This document shows, in pieces, positions 16,469 through 26,700 of a stretch of 64,000 nucleotides of DNA. The position numbers were made by a program, and so were the translations under genes. Every line of letters begins with the position of its first letter. Within the stretch, counting starts at the first letter, position 1. The notes beneath the pieces were generated by a model. The model did not search any database. It worked only from the letters and a program-made list of their open reading frames with translations, and was not told where the DNA came from. The DNA lies in NCBI RefSeq assembly GCF_014202645.1, contig NZ_JACHHG010000001.1, positions 62,001 through 126,000 on the forward strand, given 5' to 3'. The stretch is from Deinobacterium chartae (lineage in GTDB: Bacteria > Deinococcota > Deinococci > Deinococcales > Deinococcaceae).

Positions 16469-16942
16469 TCAGCCGACCAGCGCTTCGCGGGTCCAGCCGC
16501 GAGCGCGGAAGACCACCAGGTTGCCGACGAAGGAAAGCTCGAGTTCGTCGTTGGCCTCGAGCAGCGCCAGGGCTGCCGAGACGCGCTCGCGCGACAGGCG
16601 CAGCTGGGTGGTGATGCCCGAGAGGGTCTCGGGGCGGCCACGCAGGTAGGCCATCACGCGTTCGGCGTCGGGGGTGAGCTCGCCGGGTTCAACGATCTCA
16701 AGGCCCGAACGCGCGGCCCCGTAGACCACGTGTCCGTCACCGGTGTGGAACTGACGGGCCAGGCCCTGTTCCACCAGCGAGGACAGCATCGAGCGCGCCT
16801 GAGTGGGCGACAGGGTGAGTTCGCGTGCCATTTCGGTCTCGGACCAGTCGCGCTGCTGCAACAGGTCGAAAACCTTCTGCTCGTTGGCTTTGCGGTTGTT
16901 GGGACGGGACTGCTTGGTGTCAACCGGAGGATTAAAAATCAT
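16469..16942 (-). CDS. DNA-binding protein with two winged-helix domains
   Basis: ATG 16942 is preceded by AGGAG at good spacing. The 157-residue protein appears to hold two helix-turn-helix modules. The first is at about 20-75 (KVFDLLQQRDWSETEMARELTLSPTQARSML). The second is at about 98-150 (AERVMAYLRGRPETLSGITTQLRLSRERVSAALALL). It has no recognisable ligand domain. The pattern is that of a small transcription regulator or nucleoid-type protein; I do not recognise a named family. It has a long structured leader, suggesting post-transcriptional or self control. Confidence 0.6.
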   Translation of the reverse strand: MIFNPPVDTKQSRPNNRKANEQKVFDLLQQRDWSETEMARELTLSPTQARSMLSSLVEQGLARQFHTGDGHVVYGAARSGLEIVEPGELTPDAERVMAYLRGRPETLSGITTQLRLSRERVSAALALLEANDELELSFVGNLVVFRARGWTREALVG

Positions 16943-17068
16943 ATCGGGCAACTCCTGAGAACACGTTCTGCGGCTTATCGCCGTGGAACGGAGTACGCGC
17001 TGTGAGGAAAAAGGTGTCCCTGACAGTGTTTTGCGATAGGCGCCCATCTGGGGCGCTCAAGGGACAAC
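16943..17068 (-). promoter_or_regulatory. Structured 5' leader of the two-winged-helix gene
   Basis: On the minus strand TACAAT (17080-17075) would place the transcript start near 17068. The leader then begins with an outer stem (17060-17066 with 17015-17021, TGTCCCT/AGGGACA) enclosing an inner stem (17051-17056 with 17040-17045) and a long single-stranded arm. The remaining spacer (17081-17206) shows no gene. The -35 is poor. Confidence 0.35.
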
Positions 17069-17206
17069 TTATCTATTGTATGCGAGGCAGCCGAAAAATT
17101 CGGTAACCTCGGCCAGGATTGGTCGGTCTGCCGGATAAGCACTTAAAAACAACAGTCCGGTAATAATACAGCGTTCGAGCGGATGCAACTGTAGGATTCT
17201 ACCCAC

Positions 17207-17212
17207 TACAAT
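17207..17212 (+). promoter_or_regulatory. -10 box of the small lipoprotein gene
   Basis: TACAAT ends 12 nt before the ATG at 17225 with no SD, consistent with a very short or absent leader. Confidence 0.35.
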
Positions 17213-17224
17213 CGGGCTACCAAA

Positions 17225-17641
17225 ATGTCCTACGCCCGCCCGTATCGCCACAAGAACCTGCTGGGGCTCCTGTCTTGTGCGCTGCCGTTGCTGCTCTTTG
17301 CCTGTTCCGCCGGGACGCCCCGCTCGAGCACGCCCCGTTACCGGCTGGACGTTCACGACGCCTCGAGGTGCCACAGCATCACCGTGCGGGTCAGCACCGG
17401 GGACCTGATCTGGGACCTGTTTACCCTCGACGGTTCCCCGGCGCGCAGCGTGGAGCGCCCCAGCCGCACCCCGCCCGACGTGGCCTTCGTGCATTACGGC
17501 CTGCGCTGTGACGACGCGCAGGGCGAGAGTGTGTGGCAGAACGCCGAGCGCAGGCAGGGCGAGGCGATGTACGATCCCAACGCCGGCATCGAGGCGCTCT
17601 TTGTCGTCGGCTCACGCCTCGAGGTCCGGGTGCGCCGCTAG
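17225..17641 (+). CDS. Small exported lipoprotein, unknown function
   Basis: This 138-residue protein begins with a basic, hydrophobic signal ending LLLFAC, a good lipobox, so the mature protein is probably lipid-anchored at Cys27. The mature part contains three further Cys (CHSI, RCDD and no partner motif) and a predicted beta-rich domain. I recognise no family. No SD is present. It lies convergent to the exported protein at 17670-18248. Confidence 0.6.
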   Translation: MSYARPYRHKNLLGLLSCALPLLLFACSAGTPRSSTPRYRLDVHDASRCHSITVRVSTGDLIWDLFTLDGSPARSVERPSRTPPDVAFVHYGLRCDDAQGESVWQNAERRQGEAMYDPNAGIEALFVVGSRLEVRVRR

Positions 17642-17669
17642 GCGGCCCTGCGGTTTTGTGCTGCAAAGC

Positions 17670-18248
17670 TCAGTGCAGTACGTTCAGCTTCAGGCCGCTG
17701 ACCTCGGTCAGACGCGAGGCCTTCACGCTCTTGCCGCCCTCGATGGAAACCGCGCTCCAACCGGCCGGCAGACTGATGTTCAGACCGCCGCCCGCCTGCA
17801 CCTGAACCGGGGCGGACACGTACACCAAGACCAGATGGCTGCGCCCCGAGGTCGCGGGAATCTCGAGCAGAGCCTCGGACTCGTCGCGGCGGCCATCGCC
17901 GTTGCTGTCGGCGTAGGCGAACAGCTTCAGTTCTCCGGTCTGCAGGCCGCTGGGAATCACCGAGATGCGCCCGCTCACGCCCGGCCAGGTCAGGGTGTCG
18001 GGCGAGAAGCTGCGCAGCCCCTGACCGCCGGGAGCGCTATCGGGCAGTTGCAGCGAGAAACGCCCGCCCGGCTCGAGGGGGGCCGAGGCGAATTCGGAGA
18101 CCGGAGCGCCGCTCGCGCTGACCAGCCAGGCGGAGATTCGGCTCCGGGCAGGAAGGTCGCCGCTCACGGTGCCACTGAGGTTCACCGCTCCGGCACCGCT
18201 CAGAGCGGTCAGGGCAAATAGGACGCTGAGGAACCGATACCTGCGCAT
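17670..18248 (-). CDS. Secreted protein with an EF-hand-like loop, unknown function
   Basis: ATG 18248 has AAGGAG upstream and gives a signal peptide ending LSGAGAV. The 192-residue mature protein looks beta-rich and carries DSNGDGRRDE, a loop matching the calcium-binding DxNxDGxxD pattern found in dockerin and calx-like repeats. The opening NLSGTVSGDL resembles carboxypeptidase-regulatory (transthyretin-like) modules. It may be a calcium-stabilised surface protein. No family assignment is secure. Confidence 0.55.
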   Translation of the reverse strand: MRRYRFLSVLFALTALSGAGAVNLSGTVSGDLPARSRISAWLVSASGAPVSEFASAPLEPGGRFSLQLPDSAPGGQGLRSFSPDTLTWPGVSGRISVIPSGLQTGELKLFAYADSNGDGRRDESEALLEIPATSGRSHLVLVYVSAPVQVQAGGGLNISLPAGWSAVSIEGGKSVKASRLTEVSGLKLNVLH

Positions 18249-18351
18249 ATGAACTCCTTGAGCGGGTTCACCGCTTGATTCATTGTACATCCCGGAGGTC
18301 GAGCGCAGGCACAAACCCTCGAGGGGTGTTCAGAGGGGCAGCACGCCTGGG

Positions 18352-18726
18352 CTAGTTCAGCGCGCCGGGCTGCTCGGGCAGGCGTAGCGCGAACGAGGCA
18401 ATGGGTGCCTCGAAGACCTCGCCGGACTCGCTGCGAAAGGCGTAGCTTCCGCGCATCGAGGCGGGCGGTTCGATCACCGAGGCCGAGGAGGCGTAGTCGA
18501 AGCACTCGCCGGGGCGCAGTATCGGTCGCTGGCCGATCACGCCCTCACCGCGCACCTCGGTGACGCGTCCGGACGCGTCGGTGATGATCCAGTGCCGCTC
18601 GAGGAGTTGCACCACCTGCAGGCCGCAGTTGCGAATGGTAACGCGGTAGGCGAAAAGAAAACGGCCGGGCGTGGACCGCTCGGGCAGGTAGGCGGTCTCG
18701 ACGTGAATCTCGATCGGTTCGGGCAT
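18352..18726 (-). CDS. apaG: ApaG domain protein
   Basis: This 124-residue protein has the full ApaG (DUF525) pattern. It shows an IEIHVETAYLPE start, FAYRVTIRN, LLERHWIITDA, VRGEGVIGQRPILRPGECFDY and MRGSYAFRSESGEVFEAPI. It is a fibronectin-III-like fold of unclear biochemical role, linked to cobalt/magnesium handling in enterobacteria and found also as an F-box-protein domain in eukaryotes. It is a stand-alone gene here, not next to ksgA or apaH. Confidence 0.92.
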   Translation of the reverse strand: MPEPIEIHVETAYLPERSTPGRFLFAYRVTIRNCGLQVVQLLERHWIITDASGRVTEVRGEGVIGQRPILRPGECFDYASSASVIEPPASMRGSYAFRSESGEVFEAPIASFALRLPEQPGALN

Positions 18727-18800
18727 AGGCGGGACGGGTCATTAAACCACAGCCGCCGCCGTTTGCCTACCAGGAGCTGACCGCTCGGTCACGGTGCAGG

Positions 18801-18840
18801 CAAAGAAAGCCGCTCCCCAAGGGGGGAGCGGCTTTCTTTG
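18801..18840 (-). terminator. Terminator after sucCD
   Basis: A perfect 18-bp stem (18801-18818 with 18823-18840) starts 10 bp after the sucD stop. The stem contains the run CTTTCTTT on the exit side. Confidence 0.85.
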
Positions 18841-18849
18841 GCAGACAGA

Positions 18850-19764
18850 TTAGGCCTTGGCGGCCAGAACCTGCTGGACCAGCTCCACGATCTGCGGCAT
18901 GGTGTCCGCGACCGGCACGTTGGCGTCGGCCATCGCGGCCAGCTTGCTCTCGGGGGTACCGACGTTGCCCATGATGATCGCACCGGCGTGACCCATGCGC
19001 TTGCCCTTGGGGGCGGTGCGGCCCGAGATGAAGGCCACGACCGGCTTGGTCATGTGGTTCTTGATGTACTCGGCCGCGGCTTCCTCGTCCGCACCGCCGA
19101 TCTCACCGATCAGCACGATCGCCTCGGTCTCGGGGTCGGCCTCGAACATCGGGAGCACGTCCGCGAAGGTGGTCCCGATCACCGGGTCACCGCCGATGCC
19201 GACGGTGGTGGTGGTACCCAGACCGGCCTCGCCCAGCAGCGCGGCGGCCTCGTAGGTCAGGGTGCCCGAGCGCGAGATCAGGCCGACGCGGCCCTTGTTC
19301 TGGAAGATGCGGTTGGGCATGATGCCCACCTTGGCCTCGCCGGCCGAGACCACGCCGGGGCAGTTGCCGCCGATCAGGCGAATGCCCTGACCGCCACGGG
19401 CGCGGTTTTGCGCGTCGAGAGCCTTGACTTCCTTGACCGCGCGCATCATGTCCACGGTGGGCACGCCCTCGGTGATCAGGATGATCAGGGGCACCTCGGC
19501 GTGCGCAGCCTCGAGAACCGAGTCCGCCGCGCCGGCCGGGGGCACGAAGATGATCGAGACGTTCGCAGCGGTTTTCTCGACGGCTTCGGCCACCGAATCG
19601 AACACCGGAACCTTGCCCTCGAACATCTGGCCGCCCTTGCCGGGGGTCACGCCCGCCACCACCTGGGTGCCGAACTCGAGCATGGCGCGCGCGTGGTTGC
19701 TGCCCTCGCGACCCGTGATGCCCTGGACCAGAATGCGGGAGTTCTTGTCGACCAGAATGCTCAT
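18850..19764 (-). CDS. sucD: Succinyl-CoA ligase, alpha subunit
   Basis: This 304-residue protein has the CoA-binding Rossmann N-terminus ([13 protein letters not shown]), the GGNCPGV and [10 protein letters not shown] motifs, and the phospho-histidine loop [11 protein letters not shown] near residue 248. With SucC it converts succinyl-CoA, ADP or GDP and phosphate to succinate and NTP in the TCA cycle. Its ATG overlaps the sucC stop by 4 bp (ATGA), so translation is coupled. Confidence 0.96.
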   Translation of the reverse strand: MSILVDKNSRILVQGITGREGSNHARAMLEFGTQVVAGVTPGKGGQMFEGKVPVFDSVAEAVEKTAANVSIIFVPPAGAADSVLEAAHAEVPLIILITEGVPTVDMMRAVKEVKALDAQNRARGGQGIRLIGGNCPGVVSAGEAKVGIMPNRIFQNKGRVGLISRSGTLTYEAAALLGEAGLGTTTTVGIGGDPVIGTTFADVLPMFEADPETEAIVLIGEIGGADEEAAAEYIKNHMTKPVVAFISGRTAPKGKRMGHAGAIIMGNVGTPESKLAAMADANVPVADTMPQIVELVQQVLAAKA

Positions 19765-20900
19765 GCCTTCACCTCGTCCGACACCGCCTGCGCGGCGGCA
19801 AACATGTCGGGATACATCTTGATCAGCGGGGTGGAGAGCTGCGACAGCAGCGCCTTGGCTTCCTCCTCCGCGGTGCCCGCGACGCGCATGGCGACGGGCT
19901 TGGTCAGCAGTCCCTCGTCCAGGGCGCGGATGACGCCCTTGGCCACCTCGTCGGCACGGGTGATGCCGCCGAAGATGTTGATCAATATGCCTTTGACGTC
20001 CGAGTCCTTGAGAACCAGCTTGACCGCGTTGTAAACGACCTCGGCCTTGGCACCGCCGCCGATGTCGAGGAAGTTGGCGGGCTTGCCGCCCACGCGGTTG
20101 ACCACGTCCAGGCTGGTCATCACGATGCCCGCGCCGTTACCGATCACGCCGATGTGGCCGTCGAGCTTCACGTAGGCGAAGCCGTAGTTGCTCGCTTCCA
20201 CCTCGAGCGGGTGCTCGGCCTCGAGCTCACGGTAGTGCAGCAGGTCCTGGTGACGGAACAGCGCGTTGTCGTCCAGGTCAACCTTGGCGTCGGCAGCGAC
20301 CACGTCGCCCTGCTCGGTGATCACCAGCGGGTTGATCTCGGCCAGGGTGGCGTCGCTCTCGATGCAGGCCCTCGAGAGCTGCACCATCATGGTGGCGATC
20401 TTGTTCAGGTTGCCCTCGAGGCCCGCTTGCAGCGCGACCGCGCGCGCCTCGAAGGGGCGCAGGCCGCTGACCGGGTCCACCGTGAACTTGATGATGGCGT
20501 CGGGGTTCTCGGCCGCGACCTCTTCGATCTCGACGCCACCCTCTTTGGAGACCATCAGGGTGTAGGTCTGGACGTTGCGGTCCACGATCATGCCGACGTA
20601 GTACTCCTTGGCGATGTCGACCGCGCGGGTGACCAGGACCTTCTTGACCGTCAGGCCCTTGATGTCCATGCCGAGGATGTCGCTGGCCTTCTCGAAGGCG
20701 ACGTCGGGGGTGGGGCAGTATTTCACGCCGCCGGCCTTGCCGCGACCGCCAACGTGAACCTGCGCCTTGACCATCACCGGCGCGCCGATTTCCTGCGCGA
20801 TCACGCGGGCCTCGTCGGGGGTGTAGGCCACACGGCCGTCGGGGACGTTCACGCCGAAGCGCTTGAGGAGTTCCTTACCCTGATATTCGTGGAGTTTCAA
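19761..20900 (-). CDS. sucC: Succinyl-CoA ligase, beta subunit
   Basis: I start at TTG 20900, because the family N-terminus [12 protein letters not shown] begins exactly there and CAGGAGG lies 7 nt upstream. The 379-residue ATP-grasp protein includes [15 protein letters not shown], the nucleotide-binding and metal-binding core, LAEINPLV and NIFGGITR. It binds the nucleotide and, with SucD, completes succinyl-CoA ligase. It is the first gene of the sucCD operon. Confidence 0.95.
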   Translation of the reverse strand: MKLHEYQGKELLKRFGVNVPDGRVAYTPDEARVIAQEIGAPVMVKAQVHVGGRGKAGGVKYCPTPDVAFEKASDILGMDIKGLTVKKVLVTRAVDIAKEYYVGMIVDRNVQTYTLMVSKEGGVEIEEVAAENPDAIIKFTVDPVSGLRPFEARAVALQAGLEGNLNKIATMMVQLSRACIESDATLAEINPLVITEQGDVVAADAKVDLDDNALFRHQDLLHYRELEAEHPLEVEASNYGFAYVKLDGHIGVIGNGAGIVMTSLDVVNRVGGKPANFLDIGGGAKAEVVYNAVKLVLKDSDVKGILINIFGGITRADEVAKGVIRALDEGLLTKPVAMRVAGTAEEEAKALLSQLSTPLIKMYPDMFAAAQAVSDEVKA

Positions 20901-20947
20901 AGCTGTGCCTCCTGCACCGGGCAGCACATGCCGCCCGTGACTTTTGT

Positions 20948-20970
20948 CCGCGAAAGAGTATACCGCGAAA
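20948..20970. promoter_or_regulatory. sucCD promoter box flanked by CCGCGAAA direct repeats
   Basis: Two copies of CCGCGAAA (20948-20955 and 20963-20970, 15-bp period) bracket AGTATA, which on the minus strand reads TATACT, a good -10 box for sucC. A protein bound to both repeats would cover the promoter. Confidence 0.35.
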
Positions 20971-21072
20971 CTTTGAAGCTGCTACCCCGTCACCGCGAGT
21001 GTGACAGACGATGCGCACCGTTCGTGCGGCTCGAGTACAAGCTTGCCCGTGCGGATTCGGGGCAAAGCGCGC

Positions 21073-21078
21073 TACCAT
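21073..21078 (+). promoter_or_regulatory. Leaderless promoter -10 box of the ABC-F gene
   Basis: TACCAT lies 6 nt before the GTG at 21085; no SD is present. Confidence 0.4.
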
Positions 21079-21084
21079 GACCAC

Positions 21085-23166
<2,082 letters not shown>

Positions 23167-23192
23167 CCGTGGAGAAATGTGCTTTACTCCGC

Positions 23193-23198
23193 TATACT
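23193..23198 (+). promoter_or_regulatory. Leaderless promoter -10 box of the glycine-repeat gene
   Basis: TATACT ends 7 nt before the GTG at 23206; there is no SD. This is the strongest leaderless-type box in the window. Confidence 0.5.
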
Positions 23199-23205
23199 GT
23201 GGCGC

Positions 23206-23655
23206 GTGAACGAAGACATGCTGATCGGGCGCCTGGGTGGCGCAGACGGATACGATGTGCGCTGCAAGCTGGACGGCGACGCCATTAGCGGCCGCGCCGG
23301 CGGACGCCTGGCGGGCAAGGACATTCACCTCGAGATCACCGAGACCGGCGTGACCGGCCGTGTGGACACCTACCCCGTGCAAGTGGACCTCAAAGACGGG
23401 CAGCTGATCGGCAAGGTCGGCGACGAGGACATCGTGCTGCGCGGCGTGGACCGCGTGACCGGCCGTCTGGGCGGCGCCATCGTGGGCTGGGACTTCGTGG
23501 CCCAGCAGCGCGGCACCGAACTGGTGGGTCGCCTGGGCGGCACCGTGCTGGGCCGCGACTTCCAGTTCTCGCTGGGCTCCGCCCCCGGCTGGATCGGCAC
23601 GCTGGTCGCCGTGGTGGCCTTCTACGCCCTCGAGCGTCCCGCCACCGCGAAGTAA
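23206..23655 (+). CDS. GRLGG-repeat protein with C-terminal membrane segment
   Basis: I chose GTG 23206 for its spacing from the TATACT box; ATG 23218 is the alternative. The 149-residue protein is built of short repeats around GRLGG (LIGRLGG, ISGRAGGRL, VTGRLGGAIVGWDF, LVGRLGGTVLGRDF), alternating with beta-like strands. It ends in a hydrophobic segment (WIGTLVAVVAFYAL) and a short basic tail. The repeats suggest a small beta-sheet or solenoid domain. I recognise no family. It lies convergent to tamB. Confidence 0.55.
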   Translation: MNEDMLIGRLGGADGYDVRCKLDGDAISGRAGGRLAGKDIHLEITETGVTGRVDTYPVQVDLKDGQLIGKVGDEDIVLRGVDRVTGRLGGAIVGWDFVAQQRGTELVGRLGGTVLGRDFQFSLGSAPGWIGTLVAVVAFYALERPATAK

Positions 23656-23700
23656 TCTTTCGGGGCCGGAGGCATCTGGCTCCTTTTTGTGCACGGCCTT

Positions 23701-23742
23701 GTGCAAAGAAGACGGCGCCCACGGGCGCCGTCTTCTTTGCAC
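23701..23742. terminator. Bidirectional terminator between convergent genes
   Basis: A 19-20 bp perfect inverted repeat (23701-23720 with 23723-23742) sits between the glycine-repeat gene and tamB, and should stop both transcripts. Confidence 0.88.
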
Positions 23743-23748
23743 TGCGGG

Positions 23749-26700
23749 CTAGAAGCGCAGCTGGTAACCCAGCCGCAGGCGGGTGCTGACCCCGGTCTCT
23801 ACCCCGAACTGCACGCTCGAGCTCGGCGTGAAGTTGTAGGCCACGCTGAACGAGGGGCGCACCGTGGAGAAATCCAGTCCGCTGAGCGGCGTGGAGACCC
23901 GGAAGTTGAAGCGCCCGTCCGGCGTGGTGTACTGCGCGTCGAGCAGACCCGTGCCGGTGAGGTCCACCTGGTACTGCAGGTAGAACTCGCGGGTGATGTA
24001 GGTGCCCACCGTGAATTCGGCGGTCAGCGCCGGGTCGAGCCCGGTCAGGTTGAGCAAGTTGGTGCGGATCCGGAAGACATCCACACCGAGTGCCCGCGCG
24101 ACTCCCCGCTCGAACTCGCCCAGGATGAACACGTTCAGGGCCGTGTTGATGGCGCTCGAGGTGAGCAGCTCGGGAACTTGGGTAAGGTCGGTGGTGCCGA
24201 AGGCCAGCAGAGCGTAGAGCGTGTCCTGATCACGCGGCGGGTTGCTGGCAAAGGTGGTCTGCAAGTCGAGTTTGGGCTGCCTGGCGTTATCGCTGGTAAA
24301 GCGCCCGGTGATCGTTACCGTGACCTGCAGGCGCTGGCTGGAGTTGGTGCCCGTGACCGGATCGCGCGTGGGTTCGATCACCTCGCCCGTCGCCACCAGC
24401 TCGAAGCTCGGGTACGGTCCGCTGCCGTCCCACACCGCAAGACCGCGCTGAATGCGGAACTCGTTCTCGCGCAGGAACACCGAGCCGCGCAGCGCGCTGA
24501 CCTGACCGCTCAGGCGCGGGTCGGCGGCGGTGCCGCTGAGGACCACGCTGCCCCCGAACTCCGCGCGTGCCAGGTTCTCGTCGATGCGGATACCGCTGCG
24601 CGCGTTGACGCGGATATCCTCGAACACCACCCGTCGCAGCGTGGCGCTGGCCGGTGGCGGGGTCGTCGCGTTCGGTTCCTGTTCCGGTTCGGGGAAGGTG
24701 GTGAACTCGGGCGGCAGCGGGCTCACAAAGCCCGGAACCGCGTTGGGATCGCTGGCACTGTCGGGGCTGCCGTTGTTCGGCTGCGGGTCCTGGGCGGTTG
24801 TACCGATCAACAGCCGCGTTACGTCGAGGCTGCCGCGCACCACGTAACGCTCGCCTTCCTCGCGCGCCGACAGCGCGCCGCTGACCTCGCCGTTTCGGAC
24901 CGGCAGGCCGGTCAGAACCGGGCTGTAACGGTCGGCCCGCAGGTCCAGGGCCAGCTGCGGGCTCAGGCTGCCCGTGAGCCGCAGCGTGCCCCCCGAGCGA
25001 GCCGAAGCCTCGAGGCGCCACTCGCCGGCCGGGTCCTGCGAGATCAGCGCGTCGAGGTTGTCCACCCGGCCGGTGTTCGGGGCCGCGAGGTTGCCGCGCA
25101 CCTGCACCTGGGTGCCGCGCAGCTCGCCGTTCTCGAAGCGGCCTGCGCCGGACACGCCCAGCGAGGCGTTCAGCTCGCCGCGCGTGGTGATCGGTGCCCC
25201 GAAGGAGAAAACCCCGTTGCTGAGACTTCCGCCGATCTGTGGCAGAACGAAGTCGATGCCATCGATGCGGCCGCGCAGCGCCGATCCGGTGAGCTGGGCG
25301 CTGGGACGCTGGTAGCTGCCGTTCAGGCGCAGGCTGAGGTTGCCGCTGAGCAGCGGCTCGAGCGCGCGCACGTTGGGCAGGATCGACAGCACCGGGGTGA
25401 AGGTGGTGTTTTCGAAGGTGGCGGTCAGGTCCACCCGCTGCGGGCTGTACTCGCCGGCGATGTTCCAGCGGCCCGAGCCCGCGAGCTGAATGCCCGGCAC
25501 CCGCAGCGTGCCGCGGTCGTAGGTCAGTTGACCCTGCCCGCGCAGCTGCTCGTTGCCCGAACGCACCTCCACCCGCTCGGCGACCACGCCCAGCCGTCCC
25601 TCGAGCGGCGCGGCCAGCGGACCCTCGTAGCGCGCCAGGCCGGTCATTTCGGCCTGGCCGGGCAGCGGGCCGCTGAAAGCGCCCAAGAAGGCGTGCAGCG
25701 GCGCGGCGCGCAAGTCGACCCGGGCCGAGAGCACGCCCTCGGTGATGTTGCCGACCACCGCCGAGTCGCCCAGCGCCCCGCGCAGGCGCCAGTCGCTGCC
25801 GCTGGCAGTGCCCTCGAGGCGCACCGGGAGCACGGTGCCTGCCAGGTTCAGTTCGGGAGCGCGCAGGTTGAACGTGCTCGAGGCGGGCGAGAAGGACGCG
25901 ACCCCGGTCACGCGCCCTGAAATGTGGTCCGAGAGGCGCAGGGCGCGCAGGTCCACGCCCTGCAGCCGGGCCTGGGCAAGGTAGCCGTCCTCGGTGGGTG
26001 CCAGGCCCAGCAGCGATTCGGCAGCGGGCAGCAGGTCGGCCACGCCGCCGTCGGCGCTCACGGTCAGGGTGCCGCCGCCCGCCGCCACGTTCCCCTCGAG
26101 GGTGAAATTCTGGCCGCTGAGGTCGGCGCGTGCGCCGATGACCGCCTCAGTTTCGCCGAGGCGCAGCAGCAGGCCCTGGGCCAGCACCTGTCCGCTGAGC
26201 GTGCGGTTGGCGGCGGTCAGGCGCGCGCTGACCGTTCCGCCTTGCGCCGAGGTCAAGTCGGCGCTGAGCGTGCCCTGCAGCGGACCCTGCGGGCTCTGAC
26301 CCAATTCGGCGCGCGCGCGTCCCGGGGTGCCGGCATACTCGGCGCTCACGGCCAGACGTCCGTCCGTGCGGGTCACGGTGGCGTTCAGGTCGCCGTCGAG
26401 CTGCCAGCCGAACATCGCCAGTTCCAGCGGGGTTTGCAGGTCGCTGAAGCTCAGCTCGAGGCGGCCGTCTTGGGCGCCGAGCGTTCCGGTGGCGCGCAGC
26501 GTTCCTGCGATGTCCGGCTGTTGCAGCGCGTCCAGTTCGAAGCCGGGGATGTTGACCTGCACCTGTTGCCCGGTCCAGCGGATGCGGCCGTCGCTGCCTG
26601 CTTGCAGGCGCAGGTCGCCCGCGTTCAACCCGGCCGTGCCGCTGAGCAGCGCCTCACCCGAGCGCAGCTCGAGCGCCACGCGCGGATCCTCGAGGGTGCC

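Noticed and set aside
17060-17090. Possible RDRM (DdrO/PprI) radiation-response palindrome near TTATCTATTGTATGC
   Set aside because: It lacks the palindromic structure of the known TTATGTCATTGACATAA-type site; too many mismatches.
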